Source: CBDCWT01 sp965223305 (GTDB taxonomy: Bacteria > Planctomycetota > Planctomycetia > Pirellulales > Pirellulaceae). From it: a stretch of 64,000 nucleotides of DNA. The number at the start of each line of letters is the position of its first letter. Position 1 is the first letter of the stretch. The notes under the pieces were generated by a model. The model saw only the letters and a list, made by a program, of their open reading frames with translations, was not told the DNA's origin and searched no databases. The stretch lies in assembly GCA_965223305.1 (NCBI GenBank), contig CBDCWT010000035.1, positions 62,001 through 126,000 of the forward strand, in the 5' to 3' direction. Shown piece by piece: positions 17,102-25,051 of the stretch. The translations under genes were made by a program, and so were the position numbers.

Positions 17102-18171
17102 AACTCGAAGACCTCGCGACTCAGTGTGGTGAATGGCTGCGTGGCTCCGGCCCGGAGTCGGACATCGTGATCAGCAGCCGGATTCGGCTGGCCCGCAATC
17201 TGGCCGACTTTCCCTTTGTCCGCAAATGTAATAAGCACGATCGTGAAGCGATTGAGGGTGCCCTGAGACAACACATCGCGGATCGTCAAGAGTTTAGCGG
17301 TGTGAGCTACATCGACGTCGATTCGCTATCGGCGGTCGACCGCCAGTTTCTTGTCGAAAGGCAGCTGATTAGCCGCGAGTTGTCGGAGACAGAAGGGGCA
17401 CGCGGTGTCGCAATCGATCCGAGCGAGAAATACAGCCTGATGATCAACGAGGAGGATCATCTCCGCATTCAGGTCATGAATAGCGGGCTAGATCTCAAAT
17501 CAGCCTGGGATCAGATCAACCGCATTGATGACCTGATCGAGCAGAAGCTGACCTATGCCTTCCACGACCGACTCGGGTATCTCACCGCCTGCCCGACCAA
17601 CGTCGGCACCGGCATGCGCGTCAGTGTCATGCTGCACCTGCCCGCTCTGGTCATCACGCAGCAAATTGAGAAGGTCTTCCGCAGCTTGCAGAAGATCAGC
17701 TTGGCGGTCCGCGGGCTTTATGGGGAGGGTTCGCAGGCGATGGGCGATTTCTACCAGATCAGCAACCAGATCACCTTAGGTCGCGGCGAAGAGGAACTGA
17801 TCGAGCAAGTGTCGGATGTGGTACCGGCCATGATCGATTACGAGCGTCGGGCCCGCGAGTTCTTGGTCAAGCAAAGCCAGAAAGACCTGCATGATCGCGT
17901 GAGCCGTGCTTACGGTATACTCTGCACTGCCCAGATGATTAGCAGCGAAGAAACCATGATGCTGCTTTCCAGCGTCCGCATGGGTGTGAATTTGGGACTG
18001 ATCGAAGATGTCGAGATTCCCACGATCAACCAGCTGTTCATCCACACCCAACCTGCCCATCTCCAGAAATTGCGAGGTGTCGAACTCGACACGGCCGACC
18101 GCAATATCGAACGAGCGCTCTATCTGCGCCGCCATCTCCGCAAACACGACGGCGAGGCGGACCAGAACTAG
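17098..18171 (+). CDS. mcsB: Protein-arginine kinase McsB
   Basis: 357 residues from a GTG that overlaps the mcsA stop (GTGA). Guanidino-kinase signature residues are present: SSRIRLARNL near 22-31, NEEDHLRIQ near 118-126, and CPTNVGTGMR near 165-174 with the conserved cysteine. McsB phosphorylates arginines on proteins, which in Firmicutes marks them for ClpCP. The allosteric phospho-arginine site of Bacillus McsB, RDxxRA, appears here as RNIERA (about 335-340), with Asp replaced by Asn. The clpC and ctsR genes that accompany mcsAB in Firmicutes are absent from this window. The downstream coaD gene is convergent. Confidence 0.88.
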   Translation: MKLEDLATQCGEWLRGSGPESDIVISSRIRLARNLADFPFVRKCNKHDREAIEGALRQHIADRQEFSGVSYIDVDSLSAVDRQFLVERQLISRELSETEGARGVAIDPSEKYSLMINEEDHLRIQVMNSGLDLKSAWDQINRIDDLIEQKLTYAFHDRLGYLTACPTNVGTGMRVSVMLHLPALVITQQIEKVFRSLQKISLAVRGLYGEGSQAMGDFYQISNQITLGRGEEELIEQVSDVVPAMIDYERRAREFLVKQSQKDLHDRVSRAYGILCTAQMISSEETMMLLSSVRMGVNLGLIEDVEIPTINQLFIHTQPAHLQKLRGVELDTADRNIERALYLRRHLRKHDGEADQN

Positions 18172-18218
18172 GCGCGTGCGACGAGCCCTAGAATGGCGGA
18201 CGGCGCGGAGCATGTCTT

Positions 18219-18728
18219 CTACTTCTGGCGTGGGCCCATTTTGGTGCGCAACGCGGGAATCACCGCCTGCGGCACGAAACGCAACAGCCGGTCGTCGTCG
18301 GAGAGAGGGGCAATCTGCTTGATCAACGAGCTGGAGACGTGTGCAAACCGCTCATCCGCCATGAGGAAGACCGTCTCGATCTCCGAATCCAGCTGGCGAT
18401 TGGCCATCATCATCGTGAACTCGGCAGCAATGTCGGTTAACGGCCGTACCCCCCGGACCATCACCAACGAGCCGCAGGCGCGCACAAACTCGACTGCCAA
18501 ACCTGAAAACGCCTGGACTTCGACGTTGCCACAGTGCTCCGTTGCCCGCGTGACAAGCCCCACGCGCTCGTCCGGGGAGAACAGAGCCGTTTTCTCGACG
18601 TTGATGCCGACACCGACCACGATCTTGTCAAAGAGCCTGCTGCTCCGTTCGATGACGCTAAGGTGGCCCAGCGTAATGGGGTCGAAGGAGCCGGTGTAGA
18701 CCGCGATCTGAGAAGTCAGTTGGCTCAT
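18219..18728 (-). CDS. coaD: Phosphopantetheine adenylyltransferase
   Basis: 169 residues, the normal length for bacterial CoaD (about 160). It adenylylates 4'-phosphopantetheine to dephospho-CoA in CoA biosynthesis. Seen: YTGSFDPITLGHLSVIERS with the HxGH-like TLGH nucleotide motif at residues 19-22, RGVRPLTDIAAEF near 95, and the C-terminal ISSTL-like segment VSSSLIKQI. The start codon overlaps the stop of the upstream aminotransferase gene (ATGA at 18725-18728), so the two are coupled. The carrier domain encoded at 2442 needs phosphopantetheine, but this is a general requirement and no special link. Confidence 0.92.
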   Translation of the reverse strand: MSQLTSQIAVYTGSFDPITLGHLSVIERSSRLFDKIVVGVGINVEKTALFSPDERVGLVTRATEHCGNVEVQAFSGLAVEFVRACGSLVMVRGVRPLTDIAAEFTMMMANRQLDSEIETVFLMADERFAHVSSSLIKQIAPLSDDDRLLRFVPQAVIPALRTKMGPRQK

Positions 18729-19885
18729 GCTTGCGCCCTTTGTGCAGCCGAGATTGCCTCGATCAGGCGATCAACGTCGCTCTCGTCGGCGTAGGCGTGC
18801 GGACTGACCCTGAGGTGCGCTCCCCGACAACTCAATACCACGCCGGCTTCCCGGCAGTGCGCCCGTACGGATTCGTGAGAATGGCCGGGTACGTCAAAGG
18901 CGACGATACCCGATCGATGGGCCGCATCCCGACGACTGGCAACTTGGGCACCAACTTCAGGCAGTCGCGCGCAGATTAGATCCGCCAGCTCCAATACACG
19001 CTCGGCGATCGGCGAGGAGGTCGAGCTGAGCCCGAACTGCTCGAGCAAACGTAGGCTCGCCCCGAGCGCCAGCATGCCCACCATGTTCAGCGATCCACCT
19101 TCGTATCGCGCCGCCGCGGGGCGAAGGTCATATGCGTGCTGGGCGTAGTTGTAGGACTGAACGACACTATTCCAACCGACCCCCACCGGCCTCAGCAGCG
19201 ACAAGTGGTCCCGCCGCAGATAGAACAGACCGGCTCCTTCGGGGCTGACCATCCACTTATGACCATCGGCCGCCAGGAAGTCGACGCCGGTTTGCTGCAC
19301 GTCCAAGGGAAACACACCTAGCCCTTGGATGGCATCTAAAAACACGAGCACATCTCGAGCGTGAGCCATCTCGACCACCTGGCCGACGTCCACTCTCCAA
19401 CCAGTGGCGTAGCCAACCCAACTGATCGACAGGATACGAGTCCGCTGATCGCAGGCGGATGCCAACCGATCCAGGTCGACGACACCGTCTTGGACTGGTA
19501 CGCGGCGCGTCGTCACGCCCCGAGTGGCTAGGTTGAGCCAGGGGTAGACGTTGGTGGGAAACTCATTCTCCAAGATGACCACGTTGTCCCCGGCCTGCCA
19601 CGGAAACCCCTCCGCCACGATTCCGACCCCCGCGGTTGTGTTGGGGATCAAAGCGATCTCATCGTGGTGTGCGTTGAGCAGCCTGGCGGCTACCTGCCGC
19701 GTCTGCTCCGCACCCTCATTCCACTCGGGCCAAACCGTGTCACCCTGGTCGCACGCCTCGGACGCCCACTTCGAGACGGCTTGTTGCGCCGGGTGGGACA
19801 GGGGGGCGACCGCTGCGTTGTCGAAGTAAGCCCAGCGACGGGTTACCGAAAACTGATCCCGAAAATCTGGCCAGGTGTGGCTCAT
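18725..19885 (-). CDS. Class-V aminotransferase-fold PLP enzyme (cysteine desulfurase-like)
   Basis: 386 residues. Fold markers: YFDNAAVAPLSHPA at the N-terminus, PNTTAGVGIVAEG, DAIQGLGVFPLDV, and the PLP lysine in ADGHKWMVSPEGAG near residue 220. In SufS-type desulfurases a catalytic Cys lies in an RxGHHCA loop; the C-terminal segment here (VVLSCRGAHLRVSPHAYA) has a Cys before RGAH, a pattern more usual in the isopenicillin-N-epimerase-like branch. The activity may be desulfurase, epimerase or lyase and cannot be fixed from sequence. It is the first gene of a two-gene unit with coaD, overlapping it by four bases. Confidence 0.75.
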   Translation of the reverse strand: MSHTWPDFRDQFSVTRRWAYFDNAAVAPLSHPAQQAVSKWASEACDQGDTVWPEWNEGAEQTRQVAARLLNAHHDEIALIPNTTAGVGIVAEGFPWQAGDNVVILENEFPTNVYPWLNLATRGVTTRRVPVQDGVVDLDRLASACDQRTRILSISWVGYATGWRVDVGQVVEMAHARDVLVFLDAIQGLGVFPLDVQQTGVDFLAADGHKWMVSPEGAGLFYLRRDHLSLLRPVGVGWNSVVQSYNYAQHAYDLRPAAARYEGGSLNMVGMLALGASLRLLEQFGLSSTSSPIAERVLELADLICARLPEVGAQVASRRDAAHRSGIVAFDVPGHSHESVRAHCREAGVVLSCRGAHLRVSPHAYADESDVDRLIEAISAAQRAQA

Positions 19886-20095
19886 CTAAGATCGAACCGT
19901 CCCGGCGGCTGGAGGAGTAGGGCCGACCGAACCTGTTCTGGCTCAGAACGAGACAGGTCGTCCGATGGCAGATCGCTCATGAATCATCCCAAAAGTGCAA
20001 GTCGACCTTGGACCGACCAATAGGGGCGGGCATTACATCTGCTCGAAAAACGTGCTGAATCCGCCGAAGATCGCAAGAAACCGCCCAGCTCACAG

Positions 20096-20123
20096 GTGAC
20101 AGCCAAATCGTACGAATTATACT
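20096..20123 (+). promoter_or_regulatory. Candidate promoter for the 63-residue membrane protein
   Basis: GTGACA and TATACT with a 16-bp spacer, 63 bp before ATG 20187. The rest of the 19886-20186 gap shows no gene. Confidence 0.45.
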
Positions 20124-20186
20124 AGCTGGATTGGAGGGGTGCTAACCGGGCGTGGGTTAGGCGTGCTACTTCGAGGAAAGCTTCTG

Positions 20187-20378
20187 ATGCCCAAGGCGCT
20201 ATGTCTGACGGGGATGGTCATCGCCATTCTCATCTTTGTCCTTTTCTTGTTGGACCTCGTCCTACCCACGGGAATGGCGATATTCAAGAAAGCCAGCATC
20301 AGCCTCGATATTATCTTCGTCGTCTGCGCCCTGATCCTGGGATACCTCAGCTGGACCACGTTTCGAGAGCAGGACTAG
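20187..20378 (+). CDS. Tiny two-helix membrane protein of unknown function
   Basis: 63 residues from ATG 20187, chosen for GAGGAAAG 7 bases upstream; the frame is open to 20139. Two hydrophobic helices fill most of it: LTGMVIAILIFVLFLLDLVLP and LDIIFVVCALILGYL, joined by a short TGMAIFKKASIS loop, with a charged end TFREQD. It should be a cytoplasmic-membrane protein with both ends on the same side. No function is known to me. Its TAG stop codon is also the first three bases of the 180-bp element copy B. Confidence 0.7.
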   Translation: MPKALCLTGMVIAILIFVLFLLDLVLPTGMAIFKKASISLDIIFVVCALILGYLSWTTFREQD

Positions 20379-20555
20379 CCCGAATTATTCATGAGCGATC
20401 TGCTGCGAGGTCGTAAGTCCATCCGTGGCTTCGTCATGCTTCCCAATTCTCCCTCGACGTATTGCTTCAATACGCCTGCGGAAGAATTGCTCGCCTTCCT
20501 TGCCACGAACGTACTTACAACCTCTCGCCACGATCTTCATGAATAATCCGGGCTA
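20376..20555. mobile_element. 180-bp TA-flanked palindromic element, copy B
   Basis: Ends TAGCCCGAATTATTCATGA and TCATGAATAATCCGGGCTA. Compared with copy A it differs at the base after the left TA (G for A) and at one internal position (C for A at about 20440). It starts in the TAG stop of the preceding gene. Deleting the element plus one TA leaves GACTAGCGG, which is also a TAG stop, so the insertion was silent. Apex of the palindrome: GTATTGCTTCAATAC at 20459-20473. Confidence 0.85.
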
Positions 20556-20565
20556 GCGGAGCGCG

Positions 20566-21318
20566 CTAGGCGGCCCGCAGCACCGACCGGCTTGGGCGGC
20601 TGCCTTGACCACGTTTCTGCAGGTCCGCTGCGACTTGTTGGAGTGTGACGCAACGCAGCAGACGCTGCTCGCGAAGTCCCGCCGCGGCATCCAGCAGCCG
20701 GCGGACACCGTGCCATCCGCTGTGACTCGGCTTGCTCGCCGCCGTTGCGTCGATGCCGAGATGCAGGACTTCTCCGGCCTGCGCCGCACGCTTCAGCGCC
20801 TTCAGTGTTCGCGCGGTTGGTCCGAACGGGGTCCTGCGATCGGATTCGCGCAGGGTGACCGACAAAGGCGCCTGCCAGACACCATAGCGTATCATCTGCG
20901 GCCGGGACGGCTGCACGGAGTGACCGGCCTTCGGCTGAGAACGGACGATCGAGAATCCGTGCTTGACGAACAGATCCAGGTGTTTCAAGTGACACTCATC
21001 GCCAATCGCCAGTGTCGTAATGGGAGCCCCCGAGTTCGAGGCAGCGAGGCGCGTACGGACGAGATGTTGAGCGATGGCTCGGCGAGTCGGAGCAGCGGGT
21101 GCGGCCAGGGCGAGCTCATGCTTGGAGTCTGCCTGGCGAATCGAAGTAGCAATTGGCGCGGTAGGGGTGTCGATGGCCCAGGTGGCTGGAATGGCCACTT
21201 CGCCTAACAGACCGATCAGCCGTTCAGCAGGATTGATGTTGGCCGCATTCGTCTGACTGGCACGATGGTGCGGCAAGTCGACGGACACGATCAGCGTTCC
21301 TTCTCCCTGGCTCCCCAT
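20566..21318 (-). CDS. Polysaccharide-deacetylase-like protein with a degenerate active site
   Basis: 250 residues from ATG 21318, fixed by a near-perfect AAGGAGGAGA ending about 5 bases upstream; the frame is open to 21645 but that part is intergenic. The order of LIVSVDLPHH, PAERLIGLLGEVAIPATWAID and SKHELALAAP resembles the NodB fold, where strand 1 carries the metal Asp pair (usually FDDG), then a helix and strand, then an HxxxH. Here the Asp pair is reduced to one Asp and the second His is missing, so catalysis in the usual way is doubtful. The later part (VLHLGIDATA) fits the last barrel strand. The call is by fold pattern only. Divergent from the vWA gene. Confidence 0.5.
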   Translation of the reverse strand: MGSQGEGTLIVSVDLPHHRASQTNAANINPAERLIGLLGEVAIPATWAIDTPTAPIATSIRQADSKHELALAAPAAPTRRAIAQHLVRTRLAASNSGAPITTLAIGDECHLKHLDLFVKHGFSIVRSQPKAGHSVQPSRPQMIRYGVWQAPLSVTLRESDRRTPFGPTARTLKALKRAAQAGEVLHLGIDATAASKPSHSGWHGVRRLLDAAAGLREQRLLRCVTLQQVAADLQKRGQGSRPSRSVLRAA

Positions 21319-21522
21319 AGAGTCTCCTCCTTGGCGTCTGTGATGAACCCTTCGACCAACTGTCTCTTCCATCGGCGCTCGGGGCGCGGAGACTACACCG
21401 CGGTTCGAGCGGCCGGCTCGTTTGCGCCGCTGGCGCGGGAAACTCTGCGGCAGATTCTGGTTGCGCCGAATGGCGACGAGTTGTCCTGTTGTCGTGAAAG
21501 GCGCGGCCTGATTACAGAAAGC

Positions 21523-21552
21523 TTGCACGACTCTGCGGACTAGTGAGATAAT
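21523..21552 (+). promoter_or_regulatory. Candidate promoter for the vWA gene
   Basis: TTGCAC and GATAAT with an 18-bp spacer, 64 bp before ATG 21616. The remainder of the divergent gap 21319-21615 shows no gene. Confidence 0.45.
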
Positions 21553-21615
21553 GACCTTACAGTCCAACGATATTATGAAGTCCGGCTCGACTCGACACTT
21601 GAGGTGGTTAGCGCG

Positions 21616-23595
21616 ATGGCGGTTGATGAGGTGGTCTCCAGACATCCGGAACCGCGCGATTCGGCCGCAAGTGGCTCGTCGCTAGGCGCTTTCCAGCGTC
21701 GTACCCCTGGCTCGAGACCCGAGAATACAAGATCTCCGCTACGGCGGCTGGTGCGAGGTTTGGGTCCCTGTGGATTCTCGATGGTCTTCCATGTCATCTT
21801 GCTGGTGGCCTTGGGCGTGTTGGTGTTCGACGAGGCGATTCGGGCAGATGTGCAGACGCTGGTCGCCGCGGCCTTCCAACAAGTTCTTCCTGAAGAACAA
21901 CCTGTTTCGGTTGAGTTGAGCGAGCCGATCGAGACGACCGAGCAGACTCTGGCGCAGTTAAGCGCCTCGCCCTCTGTAGGCACCGCAGGACTTCCCGCGG
22001 CGGTTGGTGCGCCCCGACTGGACCGCCGCCTGGTTGATCGGGTCGAGGCGGCGGCGCTCGCGATTGAAGCGCCGACGATCGGGATTCCCGACTCGTTCGG
22101 TCTCATCGAGTCAGTGCCTGACGGGGACGTTAAGGGGGAACCCCGCGACATCGTCGCTGATTATCAGCAGGCGATGGACCGTATCGCGCAAGAGATCATG
22201 TGGATGCTGGATCGGGGTCCGGTGCTCGTCGTTTGGGTATTCGATCAGTCCAACAGTATGCAGGACGATCAGCGTGAAGTACGTGATCGAATTGAGAACG
22301 TCTACGATCAGCTGGGAATCGTTGGCGAAGAAAACAGTCAAGCCCTGTGGACCTCGATCGCCAGTTTTGGGAGCGGCTTTCAGATTCACACGGAGAAGCC
22401 GACCAGCGACCGGGGGTTGATACGCCGTGCGTTTGACACGATTCCCGTCGACCAAACGGGACAGGAATTGATCTGCCAGGCGGTCGGTCAGACGATTCGA
22501 TCGCATCGCCGATTCTTGGGTCGCCGGCGTCAACTGGCAATAGTTCTCGTGACCGACGAGAGTGGCCAACCGGCGGACAACAACCGTTTTCTAGAGGCGG
22601 CTGTTGCGGAAGCCAAGGCCGCAAATTGCAAGGTCTATGTGCTGGGGCGTGAGGCCATGTTTGGCTACCCGTTTGCTTTTATTCGCTGGCGGCATCCGCA
22701 AACGCAGCGGGTTCACTGGTTGGAGATCAATCGCGGCCCTGAAACAGGGTTCCCAGAGCAGTTGCAGACCAACGGTCTGCGTCGACGGAACGACGCCTTT
22801 AGCAGCGGCTTCGGGCCCTACGAGCAGTCGCGTTTGGCACGGGAGACCAACGGCATTTTCTTCATGCTGCCCAGCGTGGAGAAAGACCTCGTAGGAAATG
22901 AGAATCGCTACCGTTATGACTTGGAAGCGATGCGTCCCTTCTTGCCGGATCTGCGTTCGCGCTTGGAGGTCTTGCAGGACCGAGACCAATACCCGCTGCG
23001 GTCGGTGATTTGGCAAGCCATCAGCGATCTGAATCCCTACAATGAGCGCGCCCAGCGGGTTGTTGAGCTCGAACATGATTTCCCGGTGGCGTTTGCCGAG
23101 CTGGCCGGAGTCGTGCGGGAAAACCAGCTCAAGGCTAAGTTGCTGATTCGCTATATGGCCGAGGTCGAGGCGATTCTGGTTGCGGGAACGAAGTACCGCG
23201 AGCAGGAGGCGGATCCCCGCTGGCAGGCCAACTACGACCTCATCTGCGCGCAACTGGTTGCTTACCAAGCGCGTGTGTATGAGTATGGGGTAGGTTTGGA
23301 GGCCTTCCTGCGCAACTACGCCGCCGAGCTCAAACGCCATCCTCCTCGGCGGGGAGACGAAGTACTTCACAGCTGGCACCTTCGGCTTCGCGATCGAACC
23401 CTGACCCAGGAAAGTGTCCCGTATATTGAACGAGCCGGCGAAATGCTGGAGGGAGTTGCAGAGGAATACCGAGGTACACCCTGGGCGGCACGTGCCGAAT
23501 GGGAGAAACGGCGGGGTTACGGTATTTATTTGGGGCCGTACTACGATCTGCCCTGGAAGAACGTGAAAAATCCGTCTCCCTTGCCAAAGCTGTGA
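21616..23595 (+). CDS. Membrane-anchored von Willebrand factor A domain protein
   Basis: 659 residues from ATG 21616, preceded by GAGGTGG with 8-base spacing; a GTG at 21604 is in frame. One membrane segment lies near residues 54-75 (GFSMVFHVILLVALGVLVF) after a basic N-terminal tail. A proline/serine-rich linker follows, then a vWA domain from about 200 to 370 with a MIDAS motif DQSNS (about 209-213) and TDESG near 312. The C-terminal 280 residues are helical with many Arg/Glu. vWA domains bind partners through a divalent metal. The next gene, 130 bp downstream and in the same direction, has the squalene-cyclase fold, so they probably work together. Confidence 0.8.
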   Translation: MAVDEVVSRHPEPRDSAASGSSLGAFQRRTPGSRPENTRSPLRRLVRGLGPCGFSMVFHVILLVALGVLVFDEAIRADVQTLVAAAFQQVLPEEQPVSVELSEPIETTEQTLAQLSASPSVGTAGLPAAVGAPRLDRRLVDRVEAAALAIEAPTIGIPDSFGLIESVPDGDVKGEPRDIVADYQQAMDRIAQEIMWMLDRGPVLVVWVFDQSNSMQDDQREVRDRIENVYDQLGIVGEENSQALWTSIASFGSGFQIHTEKPTSDRGLIRRAFDTIPVDQTGQELICQAVGQTIRSHRRFLGRRRQLAIVLVTDESGQPADNNRFLEAAVAEAKAANCKVYVLGREAMFGYPFAFIRWRHPQTQRVHWLEINRGPETGFPEQLQTNGLRRRNDAFSSGFGPYEQSRLARETNGIFFMLPSVEKDLVGNENRYRYDLEAMRPFLPDLRSRLEVLQDRDQYPLRSVIWQAISDLNPYNERAQRVVELEHDFPVAFAELAGVVRENQLKAKLLIRYMAEVEAILVAGTKYREQEADPRWQANYDLICAQLVAYQARVYEYGVGLEAFLRNYAAELKRHPPRRGDEVLHSWHLRLRDRTLTQESVPYIERAGEMLEGVAEEYRGTPWAARAEWEKRRGYGIYLGPYYDLPWKNVKNPSPLPKL

Positions 23596-23727
23596 TGTGC
23601 TACTTTGGGGCATCCGCGCGGCCTGCGAGCGTCCGGCGCTTGGGTTGCCTGCGGAAACTCACAACACCAGGCATCGAAACCGGTGTGGGGCTAGTCGCGA
23701 CCGCACCGCCAACTTGAAAGGTCGTCC

Positions 23728-24756
23728 ATGGATCGGCGAGACTTTTTTCGAGCGAGTGCCGCATTGACGGTGAACGCGTGGCTTCCGGCTTCCTTGCCGG
23801 CAGCCTTGGAGCAGGCTCACTGGAGGAGCGGCATCGAGCGAGGTCTGAACTGGGTGGCCACCACACAGTCTTCGCTTGGCCATTGGACTGCCGGAAGTTA
23901 TCCCACGGCGATGACGGCCCTGGCCGGCACCGCGCTAATCGCGTCGGGGTCGACCGCCACGCAGGGACCCTATGCTCGTAACATTCGCGGGGCCGTTGAC
24001 TATCTGACCACCAAGAGCCGCCCCAATGGGCTCATCGGTGATCCGCTCACCGATAACCGCTATACCTACGGGCATGGTTTCTCGATGCTGTTCTTGTCTC
24101 AGATTCTCGGCGAAGAAGAAGACGCCGAACGGCGCGACGAGCTCATCGAGATCCTCTCCAAGGCAGTCGAATTCAGTGGCAAAGCGCAGACACCTTCAGG
24201 TGGTTGGGGTTACATCAGCGCCAAAGACGGCAACAACTTTGACGAGGGGTCAACGACGATTACCCAGGTGCAAGGACTGCGCGGGTGCCGTAACGCAGGT
24301 ATCCCCGTGCCGGGAGAGGTGATCGAGAAGGCGAAGCAGTACATCTACCGCTGCAAGAACGACGACGGCGGCATCTCTTACAGCTCGCGAAACCGGGGTA
24401 GCTCCCGTCCCGCGATTACGGCCGCCGCGCTCGCCGCACTTTACAATGCCGGGGACTACGACAGCCAATACGTTCCAGAGATGCTTGCCTACTCCAAGAA
24501 GAAATTGCACCGGATTGCTACGGATGTGCGGTCGTTCGGCCACTGGCACTATACGTACCTATACTACGCCCAAGTTGTCTATCGGCAGGGCGAACCCGAG
24601 TGGGGACCTTTTCGGGACAAGCTGACCGAAAAAATCTTGGCCGAGCAGGCTAGCGACGGGAGCTGGTCCGGCAGCATTGGGCCGATCTATGTCACGTCGT
24701 GCAACCTGATCATGCTGCTGCTGGATCGGGCTTATCTGCCGATCTACCAACGGTAG
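23728..24756 (+). CDS. Exported squalene-cyclase / prenyltransferase-repeat protein
   Basis: 342 residues. The N-terminus has a twin-arginine signal (MDRRDFFRASAALTV). The rest is an alpha/alpha-toroid: repeats such as GRGLNWVATTQSSLGHW-like, GGWGYIS, DDGGISYSS and ASDGSWSGS match the QW/prenyltransferase beta-subunit repeats. The DxDD catalytic motif of squalene-hopene cyclases is not visible, so it is probably a binding or complement-like (TED-fold) protein, not a cyclase. It follows the vWA gene on the same strand at 132 bp. In planctomycetes I recall such vWA and toroid genes together, but their function is unknown. Confidence 0.75.
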   Translation: MDRRDFFRASAALTVNAWLPASLPAALEQAHWRSGIERGLNWVATTQSSLGHWTAGSYPTAMTALAGTALIASGSTATQGPYARNIRGAVDYLTTKSRPNGLIGDPLTDNRYTYGHGFSMLFLSQILGEEEDAERRDELIEILSKAVEFSGKAQTPSGGWGYISAKDGNNFDEGSTTITQVQGLRGCRNAGIPVPGEVIEKAKQYIYRCKNDDGGISYSSRNRGSSRPAITAAALAALYNAGDYDSQYVPEMLAYSKKKLHRIATDVRSFGHWHYTYLYYAQVVYRQGEPEWGPFRDKLTEKILAEQASDGSWSGSIGPIYVTSCNLIMLLLDRAYLPIYQR

Positions 24757-24923
24757 AACTTCGCCAGCCAGCTGAGGAACTCAGCCATCCGGCCTCCGGT
24801 ACGGCGGTCCGCTTTCTGTGGCCATATCCCATCGGGTGTCGTGCAGTTGGTGCGGTCAGCCAACCGCGGCGGTACCTCGGCGCAAACCTTGAATGTGCGG
24901 TGCCGAAATGCCGCGCCTGGTCC

Positions 24924-24952
24924 CTGACTTATCTGGCTGCGTACGCTATGCT
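24924..24952 (+). promoter_or_regulatory. Candidate promoter for the DUF885 gene
   Basis: CTGACT and TATGCT with a 17-bp spacer, 100 bp before ATG 25052. No gene lies in 24757-25051. Confidence 0.4.
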
Positions 24953-25051
24953 CTGTGACGCAGGCCGGTGACCGACGCGAGCGGTCACTCGGACGTGCTC
25001 GCGGCCGTGGTGCCCGAGCTCCGAAAACGTCGATGCGATCAGGAGTTTTGC

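Noticed and set aside
20376..20555. tRNA- or riboswitch-like RNA in the 180-bp element
   Set aside because: No cloverleaf or known aptamer core; the palindrome with TA flanks is better explained as a MITE-type element.
21319..21645. 109-codon N-terminal extension of the deacetylase-like protein
   Set aside because: A strong Shine-Dalgarno sequence directly precedes ATG 21318, and the extension would overlap the vWA promoter.
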